Part shown: piece after piece, positions 40,724 to 48,231 of the stretch
Layout of the letters: each line of letters begins with the position of its first letter
How positions within the stretch are numbered: the stretch's first letter is position 1
NCBI GenBank assembly: GCA_003218305.1
Contig: QHMY01000046.1
Coordinates: 1-53,088 of the forward strand
DNA length: 53,088 nt
Direction of reading: 5' to 3'
Source of the DNA: Verrucomicrobiota bacterium
GTDB lineage: Bacteria > Verrucomicrobiota > Verrucomicrobiia > Chthoniobacterales > UBA10450
Notes under the pieces: generated by a model
Database searches by the model: none
What the model saw: the letters and a program-made list of their open reading frames with translations, nothing else
What the model was told of the DNA's origin: nothing
Made by a program: the position numbers and the translations under genes

Positions 40724-43237
40724 ATGGCGGACGCCCTCACCCCGATGATGCAACAGTACCAGCGGCTGCGCGCGAGCGTGCCCGCGGATACGCTGTTGCT
40801 CTTTCGGCTCGGCGATTTTTATGAGCTCTTTTTCGACGACGCCAAGGAAGCCTCCGGGTTGCTCAACCTCGCGCTGACCCATCGCAACAGCGTCCCGATG
40901 TGCGGTATGCCCTACCACGCGGCGCCGGGTTACATCGCGAAACTGATTCAGGCCGGACGGCGGGTGGCGATTTGCGATCAAACGAGCGAGCCGCAGCCGG
41001 GCAAGATCGTTACGCGCGAGATAACCCAAATCATCACTGCCGGCACGGTCAGCGAACTGGACCTGCTTAAAGCGAACCGCCCGAACTATCTCGGCGCAAT
41101 TTATGTCGATGACGGACGTTTCGGTTTTGCCTATGCGGAGCTGAGCACAGGCGAATTTCGCGTCACGCAGTCAGGCGACATCAGCACGCTGATGGACGAT
41201 CTGGCCCGAATTTCTCCAGCGGAACTGCTGGTGAGCGAGCGGCAAGAGGCGCAGTTCGGCGAGATTGAAGGGACGCTCGCTTACGATGATTTCGCCTTTC
41301 TGGCGGAACACGCGCGTTTCACGTTGTGCGAGCATTTTGGCGTTAAGTCGCTCGATGGCTTTGGCTGCACCGACATGCCGGCAGCGATTGGCGCGGCGGG
41401 GGCGATCATCCACTACTTGAAGCAACAGCTTCGGCGGAAGGTCGATCATCTCACGTCGCTGCGCTGCGACGCACGGGACAACTACGTCATGCTTGACGCC
41501 GCGACCCAGGCGAATCTCGAGCTGGTCGAGTCGCGCGGGGTCCGCAACACCAGTCTCTTGGCCGCGCTTGACCGAACGGTGACGCCCATGGGTGGGCGAA
41601 GGTTGAGAACTTGGATTCTGCAGCCCCTGCGCGACTTAGTCGAATTGGAGCGACGCCAGCAAATGATCGCCGATTTGTTGCATGAATCGGATTTGATCGC
41701 CGCGTTGCGCCACTCCCTGAAATCGATTCGCGACCTGGAACGTGCCTCCGGGCGGTTGAGCCAGGCCTCAGGTAATGGGCGCGATCTGGTCGCCCTGAAG
41801 ACCTCGCTCCTCCAGATTCCGGAACTAAAGCGATCGCTCCAGGACTTGCTCGATCGGCTCGCCTTCGGAACGAACCACGCGGCACAGAGCGAACGGCCCG
41901 AATCACTGGCCCAATCGCTCCAGAATAATCTGCAGGAAATGCCGGAGCTGGCGCAGAAGCTGAGCCAGGCGCTGACGGACGATCCGCCCATCGCCCTGAA
42001 GGAGGGCGGAATTTTCCGCGATGGATTCGATGCCGACCTGGACGAACTGCGGCAGGCCTCCCGTGACGGTAAGAACTGGATCGCGCAATTGCAGGAGCGC
42101 GAGATCGCCGAGAGCGGGATCAAATCGCTCAAAGTCCGTTTCACTTCGGTTTTCGGCTATTTCATCGAGATCACGAAATCCAATCTGGCGAACGTCCCGG
42201 CGCATTACATCCGCAAACAAACGACCGTGGGCGGAGAACGTTTCATCACGCCCGAGCTGAAGGAGATGGAGACAAAAATCCTGGGCGCGGACGAGCGGGC
42301 GCGTCAGATGGAATATCAGCTCTTCCTAACGTTGCGCGAGGAAACCCTGCGGGAGCTGGCGCCCATTCAGCAGACGGCGAACGCGATCGGGACTCTCGAT
42401 GTGATTTGCGCGCTGGCTGAAACGGCGCGGCTCTTTGGTTATGCGCGCCCTCTCCTCAATCAGACGCTCAAGCTGATCATCCGGGACGGGCGACATCCGG
42501 TGCTCGATCAAAATCTCGCGGAGGAAAAGTTTGTCCCGAACGATACGGAGTTGGATGGGGACCGAACCCGGCTGGCGATCATTACCGGGCCGAACATGGC
42601 CGGAAAGTCGACCTACATCCGGCAGGTGGCGTTAATCGTGTTGATGGCGCAGATCGGGAGTTTCGTTCCCGCATCGAGCGCCGAAATCGGATTGGTGGAT
42701 CGGATCTTTACGCGGGTCGGGGCCAACGACGATCTCTCGCGGGGCCAATCGACTTTCATGGTCGAGATGAACGAAACCGCGAATATCGTGAACAACGCGG
42801 GCGAGCGCAGCCTCGTGATCCTGGATGAGATTGGCCGGGGCACCTCCACCTTCGATGGCCTTTCGATCGCCTGGAGCGTGGCGGAGTTCCTGCACGACAA
42901 GATCAAGGCGCGAACCCTCTTTGCGACCCATTATCATGAGCTGACGAAGCTGGCAGAGGAGCGCAAAGGCGTGGCAAACTTCAACGTTGCCGTGCGGGAA
43001 TGGAACGAGCAGATCATTTTCCTGCGCAAGATCATTCCAGGCGGCGCGGACAAGAGCTACGGCATCCACGTGGCGCGCCTGGCCGGCGTGCCGAAGGAGA
43101 TTCTCGATCGCGCCAAGGATATTCTCTCGCATCTGGAAAAACCGAATGGGGCGACGGAAGTCCAGAAATCTACGAAAAACCGGCGAAGCCGGAAGACGGT
43201 CAAGGTGCCGGAAAAACCCCAGCTCGATCTTTTTTAA
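40724..43237 (+). CDS. mutS: DNA mismatch repair protein MutS
   Basis: An 837-aa MutS. The mismatch-binding domain with FRLGDFYELFFDDA (F-x-E motif, near 27-40) is intact, followed by connector, core, clamp and the ATPase domain with GPNMAGKSTYIRQV, DEIGRGTSTFDG and FATHYHEL. It recognises mispairs as a dimer and recruits MutL; no mutL is in the window. Length and motifs are those of MutS1. The C-terminal short basic tail ends QLDLF, as is common. Confidence 0.97.
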   Translation: MADALTPMMQQYQRLRASVPADTLLLFRLGDFYELFFDDAKEASGLLNLALTHRNSVPMCGMPYHAAPGYIAKLIQAGRRVAICDQTSEPQPGKIVTREITQIITAGTVSELDLLKANRPNYLGAIYVDDGRFGFAYAELSTGEFRVTQSGDISTLMDDLARISPAELLVSERQEAQFGEIEGTLAYDDFAFLAEHARFTLCEHFGVKSLDGFGCTDMPAAIGAAGAIIHYLKQQLRRKVDHLTSLRCDARDNYVMLDAATQANLELVESRGVRNTSLLAALDRTVTPMGGRRLRTWILQPLRDLVELERRQQMIADLLHESDLIAALRHSLKSIRDLERASGRLSQASGNGRDLVALKTSLLQIPELKRSLQDLLDRLAFGTNHAAQSERPESLAQSLQNNLQEMPELAQKLSQALTDDPPIALKEGGIFRDGFDADLDELRQASRDGKNWIAQLQEREIAESGIKSLKVRFTSVFGYFIEITKSNLANVPAHYIRKQTTVGGERFITPELKEMETKILGADERARQMEYQLFLTLREETLRELAPIQQTANAIGTLDVICALAETARLFGYARPLLNQTLKLIIRDGRHPVLDQNLAEEKFVPNDTELDGDRTRLAIITGPNMAGKSTYIRQVALIVLMAQIGSFVPASSAEIGLVDRIFTRVGANDDLSRGQSTFMVEMNETANIVNNAGERSLVILDEIGRGTSTFDGLSIAWSVAEFLHDKIKARTLFATHYHELTKLAEERKGVANFNVAVREWNEQIIFLRKIIPGGADKSYGIHVARLAGVPKEILDRAKDILSHLEKPNGATEVQKSTKNRRSRKTVKVPEKPQLDLF

Positions 43238-43313
43238 CGAATCGTGATCGACTCAACCCCCAGAAGAGCCTGGCCTTCCCAGGACCCATGATAAGCGTGG
43301 GCACCCCTTTGCC

Positions 43314-43949
43314 ATGGCGATAAGAACCGAACAGGAATTAAGCGAGCAGTTACGCAGCCATTGGCTCAAGGCGATGGCCGCGATCGAGTTGCGCAATTTC
43401 GACTACGCGATTTCGCTTCTGCAAGGCGTCCTGAAACAGGAGCCGGAATTTCTCCCGGGCCGCCAGGTTCTGCGCCGCGCGGAGATCCTCCGCCGGCAAG
43501 GCAGGAAAAAGGCGCTTTTCGGCTTCTCGACTGCCGCCATTGCCGTCCTGAAGGCGCAGCGTGAATTGAAAAGGGATCCACGACACGCTGTGGAAATGAT
43601 CGAAAAAATTCTGGAAGACGAGCCATGCCATCGCCAGGCCAATCTGCTCTTGAAGGAGGCAGCGCTCGCGGCGGGCTGGCCCGAGATTGCGGTGTTTGCG
43701 CTCCAGACGTTGCTTGAGGAGAAGGCGCGCGACACAATAATTCTCCACGAATTGGGCCGGGTTCATCGCGATCTGGGTGAGAGCGAAAAGGAGGCTGAGA
43801 TCTACCACCGGATCACGGAGATCGATCCGCTAGATGCCGATGCAGCCCGGCTGGGGCGAGATGCCTCCGCCCGAGCTTCCATGAAAAGCGGCGGATGGAC
43901 GGAGGCGGCAAGCTATCGCGATCTCATCAAGGACAAAGGTGCGTCCTAA
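43314..43949 (+). CDS. TPR-like cytosolic protein
   Basis: A 211-aa protein without signal peptide or membrane helix. Helical pairs with TPR spacing occur at about residues 15-50 (KAMAAIELRNFDYAISLLQGV), 80-115 and 125-165 (HELGRVHRDLGESEKEAEIYHRITEIDPLDADAARL is a clear TPR). The end is charged and Gly-rich. No function is recognised; it starts 77 bp after mutS and may be cotranscribed. Confidence 0.72.
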   Translation: MAIRTEQELSEQLRSHWLKAMAAIELRNFDYAISLLQGVLKQEPEFLPGRQVLRRAEILRRQGRKKALFGFSTAAIAVLKAQRELKRDPRHAVEMIEKILEDEPCHRQANLLLKEAALAAGWPEIAVFALQTLLEEKARDTIILHELGRVHRDLGESEKEAEIYHRITEIDPLDADAARLGRDASARASMKSGGWTEAASYRDLIKDKGAS

Positions 43950-44054
43950 GCGCGCGCGGGCCGGCCAAAATTGCTTGGCAACGGAAAGCCAAGTTGCCAC
44001 TCTCCGGCGCGGGGCAACCGGTTTTGACGACCAATGCCCTGCAAATCCTAACCT

Positions 44055-44237
44055 ATGAAAATACAACTCAAATCAGTCCTGCCGTTTGCGGTGATCGCTC
44101 TGGTATTTGCTGCTCTCGGCTTTGGCGCCATTCATTCTTCGTCAGCTGGCGAACCTTCCCCGGCGCCTGATGCCAACAAGAAGGAGAATCCCGAAGCCAT
44201 GGCTTCTCCAACGCCAACGCCTCCACCCAAAGGATAA
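44055..44237 (+). CDS. Small exported protein (60 aa)
   Basis: A 60-aa protein with a signal peptide or membrane segment (about 8-26, VLPFAVIALVFAALGFGAI) and a Pro/Asn/Lys-rich tail (SPAPDANKKENPEA ... SPTPTPPPKG). No domain. Gene-like start with nearby AACCT ahead but no strong ribosome site; low-complexity tail suggests an envelope peptide. It lies in a 374-bp stretch between the TPR gene and the methyltransferase, the only gene seen there. Confidence 0.5.
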   Translation: MKIQLKSVLPFAVIALVFAALGFGAIHSSSAGEPSPAPDANKKENPEAMASPTPTPPPKG

Positions 44238-44263
44238 GGCGTAATTAGAACTCTTGCGAGATT

Positions 44264-44322
44264 CGCCAGCCGCCCACACTTGGAGGGGCCAGCTCCGCGA
44301 GCCCCAACTTCGAGTGCTGGCG
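44264..44322. repeat. Hairpin element at the end of the methyltransferase pseudogene
   Basis: CGCCAGC (44264-44270) and GCTGGCG (44316-44322) enclose GGGGC / GCCCC and CACTT / AGTG pairings. It begins just past the stop of the small exported protein and ends two bases before the stop of the methyltransferase frame (44324). It looks like the other paired-hairpin elements and may act as a bidirectional terminator. Confidence 0.55.
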
Positions 44323-44323
44323 G

Positions 44324-45396
44324 TTAACCTGCGGACACCCGCAGTCGTATTTCCAACACAGCCGGTTCCTGGCCCGGAGGGAGCGCTACCACCGGCAGCC
44401 ACAGTTGAGGATCGATTCCGGTGATCTTCAGCCGCAGGGCGGTTGGATGATCCAGGCGTTCGAGGTCGCCCCGCAGGGTAATCGATTCGAATCCAGTTCG
44501 GTCGGATGCGGAGAAATAAGTGGAGCCGGCCTTCGTCAGCTGAATGGACGTAATTTCAATGACGGTGAGGGCGCTGACGAAATCGATGCGAAGCGGAGCG
44601 GCCCCCGCTCCCGGTGGGAGTTCGATGCGGACCTCCTTCCATCCCTCATGCCCAATGCGGGCCTGACTCGAGTCCTCTTCGCGGTGCTCTCCATTTTCGG
44701 TGTAGAAAATCTGAACAACCGTCTGCTGAGCGAATGCCGTCTGACGGATCGTTCCGTCGCGCCAATGCTCGGCGAGTTTGCGCTGCATTTCCCCGGCGAG
44801 CGCAGTGTAATATTTTCCCAGGGCGGAATTCAATTCGTTGGGCGGCGCCAGGAGCTGTTCGAGAAATCCGGGTAATTCTTGTGCGGGCGGCTTCTGCCAG
44901 ACCCCGAGACCCGGGCCGTCATGAAAGGTCCAGGCGCGCCCGGGCGGATTTTCGGCAGCCACGCCTCGAGATCGTGCCGCACGGCTTCTTCGGTGTGAAG
45001 GCCGTCGAGATGAAGAACGTCGATGCTCCCAGGCGAAAATGTTTCACACGCCTCGTCAAAGTCCGCGCGGATGAGGGTCGAAAACGCTTCGTAATTCTCT
45101 CGATTGTGCGCGGAAATCTGTGCAAACGTCGTCTCATCATAGCCACCCGCATGTTGATCGCCTTGCCACGTATCGACCCCAAAGCATCGGGTGCCGGTCT
45201 GATTTTCCACCGCCGCCTGGCAAAAGGCGAAGTAGCTTTCCCCCCGATCCACGCCCAGCTCGACGAGCAAGCCTGGTTTCAGCGTCGCGACCAGGTCGTA
45301 GGCAAAGGCGATGTGGTCGGTCCAAGCCCCGACTCCATAGATGCGGGGCGCGAAATTGCGCGAAGGTAAAGCGCTATCGATCTTATCCAGTTTCAT
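44324..45396 (-). pseudogene. Class I methyltransferase with C-terminal beta-sandwich, broken by a frameshift
   Basis: Two overlapping frames together give one protein. The first (45396 to about 44945) has VELGVDRGESYFAFC (SAM-binding), HLDGLHTEEAVRHDLEAWLPKIRPG of a Methyltransf_24-type enzyme; homology stops there. The other frame resumes at once with WTFHDGPGLGVW, the expected next motif, and runs to 44324 with a beta-rich C-terminal region (FSALT ... ITSIQL). A single missing base in the GC-rich stretch near 44934-44946 explains this. It is either a true pseudogene or a sequencing/assembly error. Its ATG overlaps the ATG of the divergent glycosyltransferase gene. Confidence 0.75.
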
Positions 45397-48202
45397 GGAG
45401 ACGAGCCACGATAACGCGACGCAGCAGAAAAGTCAGCGGCCACACCTCCTGGTAGTTTCTCACGAGACAACCCTGAGTGGCGCGCCCATCCAGCTGATTC
45501 ATCTCGCCGGCTGGCTCAGGTCCCGCGGATGGGAAATCGCGCTGGTGGCCCCGGAGGATGGACCTGTCCTTGAGCCCCTTCGGAAATCGGGAGTCGAGCT
45601 GATCTTCGAGGCCCAGTTACTGATCGATCCCGCCTACGCCGCGCTCCGCCGGCTGGCGGCCCGGTTCGATCTGGTCCTCGCGAACACCGTTGCGACCTGG
45701 GAGGCGGTCCAGGCTGCGCATCTCGAGCAGAGACCGGTCGTCTGGTACCTGCATGAGACTCAGGTGGGTGTCGAGCTGATGAAACTGATTCACATGATCG
45801 AGCCGTCATTGGGGCTGGCTGACGCCCTGATCGTTCCGACAAAAACGACAGCCAGGATTTATCAGCCGCTCACCAGGCGCCCGATTCAGGTCGTACCTTA
45901 CGGAATTCCCGATCTCGGCCGGACCTCGCCGCGACCTTCCGACAAGCGGGTGACCTTCGTCACCACGGCCACCTACGAATCACGCAAAGGCCAGGACATT
46001 CTGCTCGAAGCAATTACGCGGCTGGACCCAGACGTCCGCGAGAAGGGGAATTTCGTCATGGCGGGCCGGCCGCTGGAGACGGAGTTTCATGAACAGCTTC
46101 GCGTTCGCAGCCGGGAATTTAGCAATGTGCGATTGCTGGGGCCGCTCGAGCACCAGCAATCAATCGACCTCCTTCGCGATGCCGACGTGGTGGTTTGTCC
46201 GTCGCGGGACGAAACCATGCCGATTTTCCTGCTCGAAGGAATGGGCCTCGGCCGGGCCTTGATTGCCACCGATGTAGGTGGCGTGAGCGAGTGGCTCCAT
46301 GACGGCGAGAATGCCCTGGTGGTCCCGTCGCAGGACTCGGCGGCGCTGGCGGTGGCGATTGAGCGCTGCATCAAGGATCGCGAGCTAATTCACCGCCTGG
46401 CTGATCGGGCTCGAGAAACGTTCGAGCGACATTTCACTCTCGATCGTTTCGGGGAGCAATTTGAAGCGACCCTGCTGGAGGCGGTCGAATCGCGGGAGAG
46501 CTCAGCCCAGCCGGGCAGCTACGAAGAGTGGGCGGAATTGTACGAAACGCCGCGAGAGTTCGATCGCATTGCTCTTCGGCAGGCCATCGAAACGTTCGCG
46601 CAGCGTCCGCTCTTTTCCATCTTGCTCCCGGTTTACAATCCCAATCTCGATTGGTTGACCGACGCGATCGATTCCGTCCGGCGCCAGATTTACGAGAACT
46701 GGGAACTTTGCATCGCCGACGACGCCTCGACGGACCAGAGCGTTCGGCCATTCCTTCAGGAGCAAGCCGCGAGGGACAAGCGGATCAAATTAGTTTTCCG
46801 GAAAGAGAACGGACATATTTCCGCTTGCTCGAATTCAGCGCTCGCGCTGGCCACGGGCGAATGGTGCTCGCTTCTCGATCAGGATGACACGCTGGCCGAG
46901 CACGCTCTGGCTCTGGTCGCGCGGGAAGTGAATGAGCATCCTGACGCTGGGCTGATCTACTCCGACGAAGACAAGATCGATTTGGAGGGGGACCGCTCCA
47001 ATCCGTTTTTCAAAACCGATTGGAACCCGGAATTGTTTTTGGGGCAAAACTACATCAATCACCTCGGCTCCTACCGGACCTCACTGCTGCGTGAGATAGG
47101 TGGTTTTCGCGAGGGATTCGAAGGTTCGCAGGATTATGACCTCGCGCTTCGCTGTATCGAGCGCTTGCAGACGCACCAGGTTCGGCACATTCCGCGCATC
47201 CTCTATCATTGGCGGATGGTTCCGGGCAGCCTCGCGGAAGTGCGCGACGCGAAACCATACGCCAAAGATGCCGCCCGGCTGGCCTTGAATAGCCACTTGG
47301 AGCGGACCGGAATCGCGGCCCGCGCGGAACTGTGCCCGGAAAACGTCGAATCGCATCGCGTGATTTTCGATGTGCCTGAGCCGCGGCCTCGCGTCGCGAT
47401 GATTATCGCGGCCAGGAATCACGGGTCCCACGTGTCTCAATCCGTCGAAAGCATCAGGCCGTATCTTGATTCGCGAGACGAGGTCATCATCGCGACCAAC
47501 GGCGGCGGGGAGGACGATCTTGCAGCGCTGGAAAAGCGAGGCGGGATCGTATTGCGAGACGACTTCGGATCGAATCTTGGCCGGATGAATAATGTCGCGG
47601 CAGCGCGGGCCACGGCTGAAATATTGTTGTTTCTGGATGCCGGACTAAAACCAGCGGGCGAGGAGTGGTTGCGGGAAATGATCAGCCAGGCCAGCCGGCG
47701 GGACGTGGGAGTGGTGGGTGCGCGAATCTGGTCTACGCAAGGTCTTCTGGCACAGGGAGGATTCATTCTCGGATTGGGTGGAATCGTGGGCGTGGCGCAC
47801 GCTGGAATTCCGCGCGGGCACGCCGGCTTTTTCAATCGCTCTTTTCTCCAACGGAATTGCGCCGCGGTTTCTTCGGACTGCCTGGCCGTGCGAGCAAAAG
47901 TGTTTCGAGACCTGGGCGGCTTTGAGGAGAAGAAGCTCGTCGAGAACTTCCAAGATCTGGATTTTTGCTTACGTGCGTGGGATCGCGGGTTGCAAGTCGT
48001 TTGGACTCCCTACGCTGAACTCGTGGCGAGTGAGTCGGGAGTTTTTTTGGCGCCGCTGAGTGGGCCGGACGCCGATTATATCCGGGAACGGTGGGCCGTC
48101 CGCTTAAACGAAGACCCCTTCTACAGCCCTAACTTGTCGCTCGCCTTGCCGGGATTGTTCGGGTTAGCGTTTCCGCCTCGCTGGCTCCATGCCCGCGGTT
48201 GA
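45395..48202 (+). CDS. Three-module glycosyltransferase (GT4 + GT2 + GT2-like)
   Basis: A 935-aa cytosolic protein with three glycosyltransferase modules. Residues about 15-365 are GT4-like (SHETTLSGAP, HETQVG, LEGMGLGRALIATDVGG with the E-x7-E motif). About 400-620 are GT2 (FSILLPVYNPN, DDASTD, DQDDTL as D-x-D, then EGSQDYDLALR). About 660-900 is a second GT2-like module, but DxD reads DAG (LFLDAGL) and the nucleotide loop IIATNGGG, so it may be inactive. The start is ATG 45395; ATG 45341 would overlap the pseudogene further. It converges with the next gene at 30 bp. Confidence 0.85.
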   Translation: METSHDNATQQKSQRPHLLVVSHETTLSGAPIQLIHLAGWLRSRGWEIALVAPEDGPVLEPLRKSGVELIFEAQLLIDPAYAALRRLAARFDLVLANTVATWEAVQAAHLEQRPVVWYLHETQVGVELMKLIHMIEPSLGLADALIVPTKTTARIYQPLTRRPIQVVPYGIPDLGRTSPRPSDKRVTFVTTATYESRKGQDILLEAITRLDPDVREKGNFVMAGRPLETEFHEQLRVRSREFSNVRLLGPLEHQQSIDLLRDADVVVCPSRDETMPIFLLEGMGLGRALIATDVGGVSEWLHDGENALVVPSQDSAALAVAIERCIKDRELIHRLADRARETFERHFTLDRFGEQFEATLLEAVESRESSAQPGSYEEWAELYETPREFDRIALRQAIETFAQRPLFSILLPVYNPNLDWLTDAIDSVRRQIYENWELCIADDASTDQSVRPFLQEQAARDKRIKLVFRKENGHISACSNSALALATGEWCSLLDQDDTLAEHALALVAREVNEHPDAGLIYSDEDKIDLEGDRSNPFFKTDWNPELFLGQNYINHLGSYRTSLLREIGGFREGFEGSQDYDLALRCIERLQTHQVRHIPRILYHWRMVPGSLAEVRDAKPYAKDAARLALNSHLERTGIAARAELCPENVESHRVIFDVPEPRPRVAMIIAARNHGSHVSQSVESIRPYLDSRDEVIIATNGGGEDDLAALEKRGGIVLRDDFGSNLGRMNNVAAARATAEILLFLDAGLKPAGEEWLREMISQASRRDVGVVGARIWSTQGLLAQGGFILGLGGIVGVAHAGIPRGHAGFFNRSFLQRNCAAVSSDCLAVRAKVFRDLGGFEEKKLVENFQDLDFCLRAWDRGLQVVWTPYAELVASESGVFLAPLSGPDADYIRERWAVRLNEDPFYSPNLSLALPGLFGLAFPPRWLHARG

Positions 48203-48231
48203 TTCCACGCCGGGGAAATCGTCGCCGGAGC

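Noticed and set aside
44324-45396. Programmed frameshifting in the methyltransferase.
   Set aside because: No slippery heptamer or downstream structure fits, and one missing base in a CG-rich string is a simpler cause.
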